Origin: Phyllobacterium pellucidum
Lineage (GTDB): Bacteria > Pseudomonadota > Alphaproteobacteria > Rhizobiales > Rhizobiaceae
Direction of reading: 5' to 3'
Assembly (NCBI RefSeq): GCF_013327855.1
Contig: NZ_JABUMX010000009.1
Span: forward strand, 1 to 37,590
Length of the DNA stretch: 37,590 nucleotides
Program-made: the position numbers and the translations under genes
Shown: positions 26,199-36,718 of the stretch, in pieces
Numbering within the stretch: position 1 is the stretch's first letter
Layout: every line of letters starts with the position of its first letter
Notes under the pieces: generated by a model
The model's input: only the letters and a program-made list of their open reading frames with translations
Told to the model about the DNA's origin: nothing
The model's database searches: none

Positions 26199-27452
26199 AT
26201 GTCTGCCTTCAAATCCGAGTTTCTGCACACGCTTTCCACGCGCGGCTTCATCCATCAGACCTCCGACGATGCGGGTCTGGATGCGCTCTTCGCCAAGGAA
26301 ACCGTGTCAGCCTATATCGGCTTTGATCCGACGGCATCGAGCCTTCATGCGGGCGGCCTGATTCAGATCATGATGCTTTACTGGATGCAGAAAACCGGCC
26401 ATCGCCCCGTCGCCCTGATGGGCGGCGGCACCGGCATGGTCGGCGACCCGTCTTTCAAGGACGAGGCGCGCAAGCTGATGACGCCCGAGACCATTCAGTC
26501 CAACATCGATGGCATCAAGCGCGTATTCACCAATTATCTCACCTTTGGCGATGGCCCCCGCGACGCGCTGATGGTCAACAATGCCGAATGGCTTCTGCCG
26601 CTCAACTACCTCGAGTTCCTGCGCGATGTCGGCCAGCACTTTTCGGTCAACCGCATGCTGTCATTTGATTCGGTCAAGCAGCGGCTCGATCGCGAGCAAT
26701 CGCTGTCGTTCCTCGAATTCAACTACATGATCCTGCAGGCCTATGATTTCGTCGAGCTCAACAAGCGCTATGGCCTGCGCCTGCAAATGGGCGGCTCGGA
26801 TCAGTGGGGCAACATCGTCAACGGCATTGACCTCGGCCATCGCCTGGGCACGCCGCAACTCTACGCCCTGACCTCGCCTCTGCTGACGACATCTTCAGGT
26901 GCGAAGATGGGCAAGTCGATGAATGGCGCCGTATGGCTCAACGCCGAACTCCTGAGCCCCTATGATTTCTGGCAATACTGGCGCAACACCGAAGACGCCG
27001 ATGTGGAGCGCTTCCTGAAACTCTACACGACACTGCCGCTCGATGAGATTAGCCGGCTTAGCGCATTGGGCGGGGCGGAGATCAACGAGACCAAAAAGGT
27101 CCTCGCCACCGAAGTGACGAGCCTGCTGCATGGCCGGAAGGCTGCTGAAGAAGCAGCCGAGACCGCGCGCAAGACTTTCGAGGAAGGCGCTCTTGCCACC
27201 AGCCTGCCGACAATCGAGATCGCCGCAAGCGAACTTGAGGCCGGAATTGGTATCTTGACCCTAATTGTCAAAGCAGGGCTCGCCGCTTCCAACGGCGAAG
27301 CGCGCCGCCATATCCAGGGAGGCGCGGTTCGTATCAATGATGCTGCCGTAGCGGATGAGCGGGCTCAGATCGGCGCTTCGGAGGTGACTGGCGAAGGCGT
27401 CATCAAGCTCTCGCTCGGCAAGAAGAAGCACATCCTCATTCGCCCGGTCTGA
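26199..27452 (+). CDS. tyrS: Tyrosyl-tRNA synthetase
   Basis: This is a 417-residue class I synthetase. The HIGH-type motif is [12 protein letters not shown] (44-54). The tyrosine pocket lies in [13 protein letters not shown] and [12 protein letters not shown], and the KMSKS-type loop is [16 protein letters not shown]-terminal S4-like RNA-binding domain follows ([20 protein letters not shown]). AGGA precedes the ATG at 26199. The leader contains a hairpin GGCACA-TGCTT-TGTGCC (26156-26172) that may belong to the promoter or 5' UTR; no T-box features are seen. Confidence 0.98.
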   Translation: MSAFKSEFLHTLSTRGFIHQTSDDAGLDALFAKETVSAYIGFDPTASSLHAGGLIQIMMLYWMQKTGHRPVALMGGGTGMVGDPSFKDEARKLMTPETIQSNIDGIKRVFTNYLTFGDGPRDALMVNNAEWLLPLNYLEFLRDVGQHFSVNRMLSFDSVKQRLDREQSLSFLEFNYMILQAYDFVELNKRYGLRLQMGGSDQWGNIVNGIDLGHRLGTPQLYALTSPLLTTSSGAKMGKSMNGAVWLNAELLSPYDFWQYWRNTEDADVERFLKLYTTLPLDEISRLSALGGAEINETKKVLATEVTSLLHGRKAAEEAAETARKTFEEGALATSLPTIEIAASELEAGIGILTLIVKAGLAASNGEARRHIQGGAVRINDAAVADERAQIGASEVTGEGVIKLSLGKKKHILIRPV

Positions 27453-27459
27453 TCAAGTC

Positions 27460-30400
27460 CTACTGGAACTCGAAGATCGAACGAAAGATGCCAGGAGCAA
27501 TCACGGATATCGGGTTGACGATGATCTGCGGTTGCTTCAGCGGTCCCTGCAGCCGGTAGGTTATGCCGATGAGGCCGCGGTCGCGGCCATTGCCGAGGAA
27601 CATGCCGAGGATCGGCAACTCGCCGAAGATACGATTGATGCCGTAGGCCGGCATGAATGTTCCGGTCAGGTTCATGTTCCCGGCCGGATCGCTGAGCACG
27701 CCCTGAAACGTCGTGCCGATCGTCGGCCCACGGATCACGCCATTTGCTAGATTGATGTAGTTCGAGCCTTTCTCGATCTGCGAGAAGCCGCGATCGAACG
27801 TCACGCGCGACACGTCGATGTTCTTCTGCACGGCATCGTTGAGGCTTGTGCCGTTTGGCGAGGTTGACACCAGTTTGGCGAGCCGCGGCTCGTTCACGAG
27901 CGTAAAGTTCTGGGCATCGACCTGCCCGCGCAACGGCCCGTCGCCTTTGGAGTCGAGGGCAACGCTGATGCTGCCGCCTTGCATCTTCTCGTAAAATCCG
28001 AAGAAACGCAGCACCGCACCGGCTTCGCGCGACTGAAGGTTGATAGAGCGGGCGCCGCTCCCGGAACTATCCGTCGCAATCACCTTCTGGCCGGATTTGC
28101 TGATCGCGTTGAAGGCGAGACCCGAAACATTTGAGCCGACGCCCTCGTAGGAAAGCGAGACATTGCTGAAAGTTTCCTGATAAAATCCGACGACATTGTC
28201 GATGTCGGCATTTATCAGCACTCTCTGCTTGCCACCTGCCTCGCTGTTCTTCTGCTTCTTGTCCGTGATCTGATTAAGCAAAGGCCGCGCGTCGAACGCA
28301 TTGCCCTTCACATCGACGCGGAAGCCATATTGCGTCCGCGCCACCTTGACCGTGATGTCGTCGCCGCGATTGAGCTTAACGTTATTGAAATCTGCCGAGC
28401 TCAAATCGCCGCCGACGACCTTGACATCGCCCTGGATGCGGAACGTGTCGCCCGCAATATCGAGATCCTTGATGATTGCCGTATCGCCGTCCTGCTGCAG
28501 GGCGAATTTTGCGGTGGCCTTCACACCGGCGCCCTTGGTCCAGCCGATTTGCGCCAGTTTTATCTCGGCCTTGGTCAAGTCCGCCGTTGCAACACGCGCG
28601 CCATCGGCACTCTTCGAGATATCGACCGAAATCGGGCCGGACAGCAGCGGGTCGAGCGCAGGAAACAGCGCATTGCGTGTCTTGTCGTCGAGCCGCAAGG
28701 TGACGTTCTGCTCGCGCTTCGCCGTGTTGCCGCCCAGGGGTTCGAACAGTTCCACATCGGCCGGGATGCCGTTGAGTTTGGCTTCAGCATCAAGGCTCGC
28801 CCCCTCGCGGGTGACCGAAAGCGAACCACTTGCATCCGTGATCAACTGTCCGTCGATCTTCTTGGCGAGGTCGATGTTGGAGAGCGCCATCTCGGCGGTA
28901 TAGGTGAGGCTACCCGGGGGGGCGCGCCGCGTAATAGGGAATGAGACGAGCACGTGTGCCTTGACGTTCCCTTTGATGTCATCGGGCGTGAACGGCAGGT
29001 TTTTTACGGCGTTTATGGGCTTGTAGCCGATGATTTCGGCGACGGCCGAAGCGTCGCCCGCAAGATTGAGATCGAGATCGGCGAGCACCGGCCGTTGCGG
29101 TCCCCACGGAATGACCAGCATGCCGCCGACAATATGCGCTTCGCGGTTGTTCGGGGTAATCGCAATGCCGTTCTCCAGCGAGATCGTCGTGCGCGCGCCG
29201 CGCACGCTGATCTTACCGTCGGCATTGCTGACCGGCGGCAGTTCACCGACGATATTGAAGTGCGAGCCCTGGACGGTAAAATCCGCCTGCAGTTCATCGG
29301 CTTCGAGCGGCGGCGGCTTGCCGGGGCCGTTGAACCGGCCGGCCGCGAAATTCAAGTCGATCCTGCTGTCACTGGTCGTTCCGCCGGTGAGATTCTCGAG
29401 AACCCACCGCCGCGCGCCGGTAGCGACCCAAACGGGCCATAACTGTTTGGCATCGGCAACGGGCATCTGTGGAATCTGCAGCGACATTTGCATGGCCGGC
29501 GTGCCATTGCCAAACGTCGCCTTGGCAAAACCTGTCAACTCGCTGTCTTCACCGGCACGCACGGAAATCTCCGGGATATCGAGCAATTTTTGCGACGGCA
29601 GGTATCGTCCCGACAAGCCGGCATCGAATGCCAGCGCCGGTTCGCTCGAGTCCTGCGGCGAAGACGTTGCTTGGTTGGTACCAAGTTCGAACCGATAAGC
29701 CGGTTCCGCCGGATTTGCCGCGTCCGGGGTAATCGCGCCCGTGACAGTTCCCTTGAATGCACCGAAGTGCAGCGTCGAAGGCTTGAGATCGATAGCCTTC
29801 GACCCAACAGCATGCTCGAAATTGATCTGCGCCGCGACAGCCATATCGTCGACATTGCCGATTGAAACCGGGCCCTCGCCTATGTTGAGCGCGCCCCAGA
29901 CGCGGGCCGGCTCGCTCGCCGACCCGGCAAGACCATCGAGCTTGATTTCGGCGATATTATCATAGGCAAGATAGGCGCCATCAGGCTTGATGCCGTCGAC
30001 ATCGGGCACAGGGGCATTGCCGAAGGTGCCTTGGAGAGGAATTTTGCTGATGTCGAGCGAAAACGCCTCGATTTTCGCGCCGACGGCCGAGCGCTTTGCT
30101 TGTGCGGCAATGGCGATTTGCTTACCTCGCCACTCTACCGTTCCGTTGATGGCGACAGGCCCGCCAGTCTCTGACAGATCGAGATTGACGATCCGCAGTC
30201 GCTCCGGTGCGCCGGCGATGGTGAAATCAAACGATGTGTCGGTGATGGTAATGTCGCGTGTCTCGCGCTGATCGAGCAGCGACACCGCGCTTTCAAGTCC
30301 CGAGAAGATCAGGCGCGAGGCGCCATCGAGATCGACGAGACCCTGCGCGTCCCAGGGAACGAGGGTCATAAAATCGAAGGGTACCTTCGAAGTAACCTTG

Positions 30401-30873
30401 ATCTCGGCACCGTCGAGTTCGAGGCGCTCGACCTGGACGTTACCTTGCAGCAGCGGCAGCGTCGCCAGACCGATCCGCACGGAACGGACATTGTTTATTT
30501 CGATGCCGCGCTTCGCGTCGGCAATGTTGACGTCCCTTGCCTCGAGGGCGAGGTGATGGCGCTGGTCGAGTGAAATCTGCGCCGACTGGATGGTTGCCGC
30601 GGTCTCCGGGCCGACAACCGATTTCAAGGCCGCCTGCGTGCGCCGGGTCAGGGCTTCGCCGCCTATGCCGACCCGCAGAACCGTAAAGGCTATGCCTCCA
30701 AGAATGGCGACAAGAATGATGAACGAAAAGCAGGCGTTCGTTGCAATATGCAAACGCGAACGACGCCGCGGCGTCGCCACGGGAGCCCTGCCGCGCTTAT
30801 GAGCTGACGGGTAACGATGAAGTTTTATGAAGTCACGCTTCGTGAAGCGGACTTTTTCCGGTTTCTCTGTCAA
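27460..30873 (-). CDS. Large AsmA-like/YhdP-family envelope protein
   Basis: This 1137-residue protein has a basic cytoplasmic N-terminus (1-44), one membrane anchor (about 45-67, ATNACFSFIILVAILGGIAF), and a very long periplasmic region of repeated beta-rich segments typical of AsmA/TamB/YhdP proteins, thought to form lipid-conducting grooves between membranes. The C-terminus carries the AsmA-like/DUF3971 pattern (NLTGTFMPAYGINRIFGELP, then GRDRGLIGITYRLQGPLKQP). The start at 30873 is the first ATG of the frame. It converges with tyrS, only seven bases apart. It probably supports outer-membrane lipid homeostasis. Confidence 0.85.
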   Translation of the reverse strand: MTEKPEKVRFTKRDFIKLHRYPSAHKRGRAPVATPRRRSRLHIATNACFSFIILVAILGGIAFTVLRVGIGGEALTRRTQAALKSVVGPETAATIQSAQISLDQRHHLALEARDVNIADAKRGIEINNVRSVRIGLATLPLLQGNVQVERLELDGAEIKVTSKVPFDFMTLVPWDAQGLVDLDGASRLIFSGLESAVSLLDQRETRDITITDTSFDFTIAGAPERLRIVNLDLSETGGPVAINGTVEWRGKQIAIAAQAKRSAVGAKIEAFSLDISKIPLQGTFGNAPVPDVDGIKPDGAYLAYDNIAEIKLDGLAGSASEPARVWGALNIGEGPVSIGNVDDMAVAAQINFEHAVGSKAIDLKPSTLHFGAFKGTVTGAITPDAANPAEPAYRFELGTNQATSSPQDSSEPALAFDAGLSGRYLPSQKLLDIPEISVRAGEDSELTGFAKATFGNGTPAMQMSLQIPQMPVADAKQLWPVWVATGARRWVLENLTGGTTSDSRIDLNFAAGRFNGPGKPPPLEADELQADFTVQGSHFNIVGELPPVSNADGKISVRGARTTISLENGIAITPNNREAHIVGGMLVIPWGPQRPVLADLDLNLAGDASAVAEIIGYKPINAVKNLPFTPDDIKGNVKAHVLVSFPITRRAPPGSLTYTAEMALSNIDLAKKIDGQLITDASGSLSVTREGASLDAEAKLNGIPADVELFEPLGGNTAKREQNVTLRLDDKTRNALFPALDPLLSGPISVDISKSADGARVATADLTKAEIKLAQIGWTKGAGVKATAKFALQQDGDTAIIKDLDIAGDTFRIQGDVKVVGGDLSSADFNNVKLNRGDDITVKVARTQYGFRVDVKGNAFDARPLLNQITDKKQKNSEAGGKQRVLINADIDNVVGFYQETFSNVSLSYEGVGSNVSGLAFNAISKSGQKVIATDSSGSGARSINLQSREAGAVLRFFGFYEKMQGGSISVALDSKGDGPLRGQVDAQNFTLVNEPRLAKLVSTSPNGTSLNDAVQKNIDVSRVTFDRGFSQIEKGSNYINLANGVIRGPTIGTTFQGVLSDPAGNMNLTGTFMPAYGINRIFGELPILGMFLGNGRDRGLIGITYRLQGPLKQPQIIVNPISVIAPGIFRSIFEFQ

Positions 30874-30980
30874 ATTCCCAAGCCAATTGAGGAATCATAT
30901 GGGAAACCGTAGACGATTCCCTTGCCTCTGTAGTTGCGTAACTGAGGCGGGCATTCAATAATCAAAAGAAAGGCATTCAT

Positions 30981-31454
30981 ATGACAGTTCTGGACACTGG
31001 AAGCATCGCTCCGGACTTCACCCTGCCCCGCGATGGCGGCGGCGACATCACCCTGTCCGCGCTGCGCGGCAAACCGGTCGTGCTCTATTTCTACCCGAAG
31101 GACGACACAAGCGGCTGTACCCAGGAGGCGATCGAATTTTCCGGCCTTAAGCCGCAGTTCGAAGCGCTTGGCGCCACGGTTATCGGAATGTCTCCTGACG
31201 CCGTGAAAAAGCACGACAAATTCAAGACAAAGCATGATCTGAAGGTCGATCTCGTGGCGGACGAGGACAGGAAGATCATCGAGGCCTATGGGCTCTGGGT
31301 CGAAAAGAGCATGTACGGCCGCAAATATATGGGCGTAGAACGCACGACTTTCCTCATCGATGCGAGCGGAAAAATTGCCCGGGTGTGGAACAAGGTCAAG
31401 GTTTCCGGCCACGCCGCGGAGGTTCTCGAGGCGACGCGGGCGCTCAAAAGCTGA
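30981..31454 (+). CDS. bcp: BCP/PrxQ-type thiol peroxidase with a single cysteine
   Basis: This 157-residue thioredoxin-fold peroxidase reduces hydroperoxides. The peroxidatic cysteine C46 lies in YFYPKDDTSGCTQEA; the TxxC context is standard. The resolving cysteine normally five residues later is isoleucine (I51), and no other cysteine exists in the protein, so it must be resolved by an external thiol (1-Cys mechanism). The ribosome site AAAGAAAGG lies just upstream. It is followed by an M23 peptidase gene 118 bases downstream. Confidence 0.95.
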   Translation: MTVLDTGSIAPDFTLPRDGGGDITLSALRGKPVVLYFYPKDDTSGCTQEAIEFSGLKPQFEALGATVIGMSPDAVKKHDKFKTKHDLKVDLVADEDRKIIEAYGLWVEKSMYGRKYMGVERTTFLIDASGKIARVWNKVKVSGHAAEVLEATRALKS

Positions 31455-31572
31455 TTTCGTCGCTTTTTCATTGCGAATTCAATGAGAATGCCCGGCTCTG
31501 TCAGGATTTATTAACCCTAACAGAGTGTAGTGATTTGCAGGAATTCAGCTGCGGATCGACGAACACACAGCC

Positions 31573-32844
31573 ATGAAAAAGGTCAAGAGCTCCAGCATCT
31601 TCGGCACGATCAAGGAACCGCATACAATCATCATTGCGCGGGGCGAAACGATCCGCCATTTCAGCGTGAAGCCCTGGGCCGCGCTCCTCGGCGGATCGCT
31701 GGCCGTGGGCTTTGCCGGAACCTACATCCTCGCCACATCCTACCTCGTTTTCCGCGATCAGCTCATTACCGGAAGTGTCGCCCGGCAGGCGCAGATCGAG
31801 CGCGCCTACGAGGATCGCATCGCCGCGCTCCGCACCCAGCTCGACCGCGTCACCAGCCGCCAGCTTCTCGACCGGAAACTGGTCGAAGGCAAGGTTGCAG
31901 AATTGGTTCAGCGCCAGAAGCGCCTGACCGAGCAACACCAGAAGCTCGCGCCCATGCTCAAACGCGCCGGCAATAGCTTGCCGGCTGACGTTGCTCCACA
32001 CCTCGCGATGGACAGCGATGCCGACACTATTGTCAGGTCCGAGGACGCCGATGCCTTCTATGGGATCGATCCGATCATTACCGGCCCAACGTCGACGACG
32101 CAAAAGCCTGCGCCGCGTGACGACAAGGCGAAAGCCAAGGTCAACAAGGCCGGACTGCTCGATTCCGTCGACCATTCGCTCGCGGCGATCGAAACCAAGC
32201 AGTCACGTCAGATGCAGACGCTGTCCAATTCGGCCTATGAAACCGCAGACAAGATCATGGACGCGCTTGCTGCGACGGGAATCAAACGGGCGGCCGGCGG
32301 TGAGACTGCCGGCGCCGGCGGCCCGCTCATTCTGGCAAGCTTTAACCCAACCGCGCCATTCGACACGAAACTCGCCGATTTGAATGATGCGCTGCATCGT
32401 CTTGAAGGCGCAAAGAAGCTGGCAAAGGCGGTCCCCATCGCCAATCCGGCGCCGGGCATGCCCGTATCAAGCTCCTTTGGCGTGCGCAGAGACCCGCTCA
32501 TCGGCATGATGGCTTTTCACTCGGGCATGGATTTCCGCGCAATAGCGGGAACGTCGGTTCTTGCCACGGCCAACGGAACCGTGACTGCCGCTGAATATGC
32601 CGGCGGTTACGGCAATATGGTCGAGGTCGACCACGGCAACGGGCTCGTCACGCGTTACGGCCATATGAGCCAGATCCTCGTCAAGACTGGCCAGCGCGTC
32701 AAGCTCGGTGACGTTCTCGGCAAGGTCGGGAGCACAGGACGCTCAACCGGCCCGCACCTCCATTACGAAGTGCGCAGGAATGGCAACGCCGTCGATCCGA
32801 CGACCTTCCTCGCCATCGGCCGGCAAATCGCTGCCGACCTCTGA
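31573..32844 (+). CDS. Membrane-anchored M23 (LytM) peptidoglycan endopeptidase
   Basis: This 423-residue protein has one membrane span (about 36-58), a periplasmic coiled coil (about 70-130), a linker, and a C-terminal LytM domain. The zinc site is complete: H316 and D320 in FHSGMDF, H364 in RYGHMSQ, and H395/H397 in GPHLHYEVR. It should cleave peptide cross-links and is likely active, unlike degenerate LytM activators. It is similar in layout to rhizobial M23 proteins linked to polar growth. It ends 10 bases from the convergent prfB. Confidence 0.94.
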   Translation: MKKVKSSSIFGTIKEPHTIIIARGETIRHFSVKPWAALLGGSLAVGFAGTYILATSYLVFRDQLITGSVARQAQIERAYEDRIAALRTQLDRVTSRQLLDRKLVEGKVAELVQRQKRLTEQHQKLAPMLKRAGNSLPADVAPHLAMDSDADTIVRSEDADAFYGIDPIITGPTSTTQKPAPRDDKAKAKVNKAGLLDSVDHSLAAIETKQSRQMQTLSNSAYETADKIMDALAATGIKRAAGGETAGAGGPLILASFNPTAPFDTKLADLNDALHRLEGAKKLAKAVPIANPAPGMPVSSSFGVRRDPLIGMMAFHSGMDFRAIAGTSVLATANGTVTAAEYAGGYGNMVEVDHGNGLVTRYGHMSQILVKTGQRVKLGDVLGKVGSTGRSTGPHLHYEVRRNGNAVDPTTFLAIGRQIAADL

Positions 32845-32854
32845 GAATGCGGCT

Positions 32855-33983
32855 TTAGGCGATATCCTCGACGACCACGTCCGATCCATGAACGCGGTGC
32901 GCCAAGGCAGCTTCCATGAACTCGTCCACCTCGCCGTCAAGCACATCCTGCGGGCTGGTGCTTTCGACACCGGTGCGCAGATCCTTTACCAGCTGGTATG
33001 GCTGGAGGACGTAGGAACGGATCTGATGGCCCCACCCGATGTCGGTCTTCGATGCCGAGATCGCATTTGCGGCTTCTTCGCGCTTTTCAAGCTCGGCCTC
33101 GTAAAGGCGAGCCCGCAGCATGGACCATGCGGTTGCACGATTCTTGTGCTGTGAACGTTCAGCCTGGCACTGTACGACGATGCCGGTCGCGATATGCGTG
33201 ATACGCACCGCTGAATCGGTCGTGTTGACGTGCTGTCCGCCTGCGCCCGACGCGCGGTAGGTATCGATACGAACATCGGATTCGTTGACATCGATGGCGA
33301 TATTGTCGTCAACGACCGGGTAGACCCAGATGCTGGAAAACGACGTATGGCGGCGCGCATTCGAGTCATAGGGCGAAATGCGCACCAGGCGATGAACACC
33401 GGATTCCGTCTTCAGGAGGCCATAGGCATTGTGGCCTTTGACGAGGATCGTGGCGGACTTGATGCCGGCTTCTTCGCCATAGTGAACTTCGAGAAGTTCG
33501 ACCTTCATGCCCTTGCGTTCCGCCCAGCGGGTATACATGCGTAGGAGCATATTGGCCCAATCCTGGCTCTCGGTGCCGCCTGCACCCGAATGGACTTCGA
33601 GGTAACAGTCGTTGGCATCGGCTTCGCCCGAAAGCAGCGTGTCGATCTGGCGGCGATCCACGTCCTGCTTGATGGCCCGGATCGCGGCTTCCGCCTCCGC
33701 GACGATCGACCCATCGCCCTCCTCTTCGCCCATGGCGATGAGTTCGACATTGTCATCCAGGGATTGGCTTAAGGTGCGGATCGAGTTGATGCCGTCTTCG
33801 AGCTGCTGGCGCTCGCGCATAAGCTTTTGCGCTTCCTGCGCGTCATTCCACAGCGACGGATCTTCGGCAAGCTGGTTCAGATAGCCCAAGCGTTTGATTG
33901 AAGCATCCCAGTCAAAGATGCCTCCTCAGCAGGCTTATGGCCTGCTTGATCTCGTCGACCAGCGTCTCGATTTCGGCGCGCAT
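32855..33983 (-). CDS. prfB: Peptide chain release factor 2, with programmed +1 frameshift
   Basis: RF2 ends translation at UGA and UAA. Translation starts at the ATG at 33983 ([20 protein letters not shown], then RHL), 23 codons, and meets an in-frame UGA at 33914-33912. A +1 shift at CUU gives [20 protein letters not shown] and the remaining frame, for a 375-residue product. GAGGQHVN carries the GGQ peptidyl-transferase motif. The stop-codon recognition tripeptide reads SPY rather than the SPF of E. coli. The gene follows the class A PBP gene, separated by a hairpin. Confidence 0.97.
33911..33926 (-). promoter_or_regulatory. RF2 autoregulatory frameshift element
   Basis: On the minus strand AGGAGG (33926-33921), three bases, CTT (33917-33915), then TGAC. 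The internal Shine-Dalgarno sequence lies at the exact spacing used by E. coli prfB to push the ribosome by +1 when RF2 is scarce and the UGA is read slowly. This makes RF2 synthesis self-limiting. Confidence 0.96.
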
Positions 33984-34017
33984 TGGCTGTCCGTTCCTTC
34001 TCTGTGCTCGAATTTCG

Positions 34018-34040
34018 GCGGACCATATTGACTGGTCCGC
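34018..34040. repeat. Hairpin between the PBP and prfB genes
   Basis: GCGGACCA (34018-34025) and GGTCCGC with its leading T (34033-34040) form a perfect 8-bp stem with a seven-base loop. It lies in the 104-base gap between the PBP stop and the prfB start. No U-tract follows on the minus strand. It may be a factor-dependent terminator or a stabiliser. Confidence 0.5.
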
Positions 34041-34087
34041 GCGATGTAAAGTGTTCAGCTCTGCCTGAGATAGTGCGGGCCAGGCGG

Positions 34088-36547
34088 TCAGAAAAGACCG
34101 CCGCCACCGCCCTGAATGGCCCGGTTCACGTTTGGCGATTGCACCTCGACAGGTGAGCCTTCCGAGAACGTATCCATGCCGATGACCGAATAGGTGTCAG
34201 CAGGACCGGTGCCGGGCTTGAACGCTTCCATAATGACATTCGGGCCGTCCGGCGAGGCGCGCATGCCCGTCTTGCGGTCGATCGGGATGACCGTCATGCC
34301 CTCGGGTACGCGGAAATCGACAGAGCGCTGCCCCTGCAGGGCCGCTTCGGCGAATTCCTTGAATACCGGTGCGGCAAGGCCGCTGCCGGTAAAGCCATGG
34401 CCCATCGGCGAGGGCGTGTCGTAGCCGAGATAGAGGCCGAAGACGAGGTCGGGCGTGAAGCCGATGAACCAGGCATCCTTCTCGTCATTGGTCGTTCCGG
34501 TCTTGCCGGCGATCGGACGATTGAGGCTCTTGAGGATCGTCGCCGTACCGCGCTGCACGACGCCTTCCATCATCGAGGTGATCTGATAGGCGGTCATCGG
34601 ATCCAGCACCTGATCGCGGTCGTCGATCAGATCGGGCTCCGGCTGGTCCTTCCATTCGGTGGCCGTGCAGTTTTCGCACTTGCGCTCGTCATGCTTGAAC
34701 ACGGTCTTGCCGTAGCGATCCTGAATGCGGTCGATCATCGATGGCGTAATCTTGCGGCCACCGTTGGCGATGATCGAATAGCCGGTCACCATGCGCAGCA
34801 CCGTCGTTTCGCCCGAGCCGAGCGCCATGGCAAGAACCGGCAGCATCTTGTCATAGATGCCGAAACGCTCGGCATATTCGGCAACAAGCTTCATGCCCAT
34901 GTCCTGCGCGAGGCGGACCGTCATCAGGTTGCGCGACTGTTCGATGCCGTAGCGCAGCGTCGATGGGCCGGCAAACTTTCCGCCATAGTTCTTCGGCGCC
35001 CATATGCCAAGGCTGCCGCCCTGGTCGATCGAGATCGGACCATCAAGCACAACCGAGGCTGGCGTATAGCCATTATCGAGCGCGGCGGAGTAGACGAACG
35101 GCTTGAACGAGGACCCTGGCTGGCGCATCGCCTGCGTCGCGCGATTGAATTCGGATTCGGCAAAGGAGAAGCCGCCGACCATGGCAAGAACGCGTCCCGT
35201 ATGCGGGTCCATCGCAACAGCGCCGCCGGCGATCTTCGGCACCTGGCGCAGCTGGAAGGCATCGTTGCTGCCCTCCTTCTTCTCAACAAAGACCACGTCG
35301 CCGACATTGAGCACGCCCTCGAGTGACTTTGCCGACGAGCGCTTGCCGTCGATGAGCAGCTTCAAGGCCCATTTTGCATCGGCCGAGTCGATCGTGCCCT
35401 GCTTGCGCTCGCTGACGACCTTGCCGGAAGTCTCGCGGTCGGGCTGCAGGCCGATCGTCGCCTGCTGCGGCGTTACCTCGAGCACGACGGCGAGCTGCCA
35501 TTCCGGCACATCGGAGAACGCCTTGATCTCGGACAGCGGAATGCCCCAGTCGCCATTGGTTGAAATGGTCTTGAAGGCGCCGCGATAGCCGCGCGCCTCG
35601 TCATATTTGAAGAGCCCGTGCTGCAGCGCCTTGCGTGCCATGACCTGCAGCTTGGGGTCGAGCGTGGTACGAACCGAAAGACCGCCCTCATAGAGCGCGT
35701 TCTCGCCATATTTGGCGATGATCTGGCGGCGAACCTCTTCGCTGAAGTACTCGGACGCAAAGAGATAGTTGCCGGTGTGCCGCGGCGTAACGCCGAGCGG
35801 CTCGGCTTTCGCTTCCGTAGCTTCTTCCGCCGTCACATAGCCATTCTCGGCCATGCGATCGATGACCCAGTTGCGCCGCTCGATCGCACGCTCCGGCTGG
35901 CGGAACGGATGGTAGTTGGAAGGTCCCTTCGGAAGGGCCGCGAGATAGGCAGCCTCCGCCACGGTCAATTCGTTCACCGACTTGTTGAAATATGTCAGCG
36001 CGGCGCCTGCAATGCCGTAGGAGTTGAGGCCGAAGAAAATCTCGTTGAGGTAAAGTTCGAGAATGCGGTCTTTCGAATAGGCCTGCTCGATGCGGAACGA
36101 GAGGATCGCTTCCTTGACCTTGCGGCCGATGGTCTGGTCATTGCTCAGCAGAAAATTCTTGGCGACCTGCTGCGTGATGGTCGATGCGCCGACCGGCCGG
36201 CGCGTGCCGTAGTTCTGAATATTGGTAAGGACAGCGCGGAACAGTCCACTAATGTCGACGCCCGGATGCTGATAGAAATTCTTGTCTTCGGCCGAAATGA
36301 ACGCGGCTTTGACCCGGTCAGGAACCGCCTGGATCGGCAAATAAAGCCGGCGCTCGCGCGCAAATTCCGCCATTAGCTGGCCGTCGGATGCATGAACGCG
36401 GGTCATGACCGGCGGTTCGTACTTGGCCAGAACTTCGTAGTCCGGCAGATCCTTGGAGATGCTGACGACATAAAGGGCCGCGCCAGCAGCGGCGATCAGC
36501 GCCATAACCGTGCCGATTCCGAAAAAATATCCGATCAAGCGTATCAT
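34088..36547 (-). CDS. Class A penicillin-binding protein 1A (bifunctional)
   Basis: This 819-residue inner-membrane enzyme polymerises glycan strands and cross-links them. It has an N-terminal anchor (about 7-30). The glycosyltransferase domain shows E87 in SAEDKNFYQHPG and GASTITQQVAKNFLL, RKVKEAILSFRIEQ and ELYLNEIFFG. An OB-like region follows (about 320-435). The transpeptidase has S479-S-F-K482, S538-R-N540 and K682-T-G. A CENC pair (C624, C627) lies in the transpeptidase domain; both cysteines are unusual but may form a disulfide. It is downstream of the amidase gene and upstream of prfB. Confidence 0.95.
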   Translation of the reverse strand: MIRLIGYFFGIGTVMALIAAAGAALYVVSISKDLPDYEVLAKYEPPVMTRVHASDGQLMAEFARERRLYLPIQAVPDRVKAAFISAEDKNFYQHPGVDISGLFRAVLTNIQNYGTRRPVGASTITQQVAKNFLLSNDQTIGRKVKEAILSFRIEQAYSKDRILELYLNEIFFGLNSYGIAGAALTYFNKSVNELTVAEAAYLAALPKGPSNYHPFRQPERAIERRNWVIDRMAENGYVTAEEATEAKAEPLGVTPRHTGNYLFASEYFSEEVRRQIIAKYGENALYEGGLSVRTTLDPKLQVMARKALQHGLFKYDEARGYRGAFKTISTNGDWGIPLSEIKAFSDVPEWQLAVVLEVTPQQATIGLQPDRETSGKVVSERKQGTIDSADAKWALKLLIDGKRSSAKSLEGVLNVGDVVFVEKKEGSNDAFQLRQVPKIAGGAVAMDPHTGRVLAMVGGFSFAESEFNRATQAMRQPGSSFKPFVYSAALDNGYTPASVVLDGPISIDQGGSLGIWAPKNYGGKFAGPSTLRYGIEQSRNLMTVRLAQDMGMKLVAEYAERFGIYDKMLPVLAMALGSGETTVLRMVTGYSIIANGGRKITPSMIDRIQDRYGKTVFKHDERKCENCTATEWKDQPEPDLIDDRDQVLDPMTAYQITSMMEGVVQRGTATILKSLNRPIAGKTGTTNDEKDAWFIGFTPDLVFGLYLGYDTPSPMGHGFTGSGLAAPVFKEFAEAALQGQRSVDFRVPEGMTVIPIDRKTGMRASPDGPNVIMEAFKPGTGPADTYSVIGMDTFSEGSPVEVQSPNVNRAIQGGGGGLF

Positions 36548-36718
36548 AAGTATCCGGAACCCGTTTCACCAATTGGCACGTAAAATCAAAGCGAGCTTTC
36601 GATTCATGCAGATTGCGATGCAGGAATGGCCACAGTAAAAGCCAGCCCAAGTTCGGCATGTGCCAGGAGCGACGCCGAAAGCTCGTCGATGCCATTGATC
36701 GACAAATGTGACAAAGGC

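Noticed and set aside
30870..31412. 180-codon minus-strand frame opposite the BCP gene
   Set aside because: The plus strand encodes an intact peroxiredoxin; the reverse frame has no motif.
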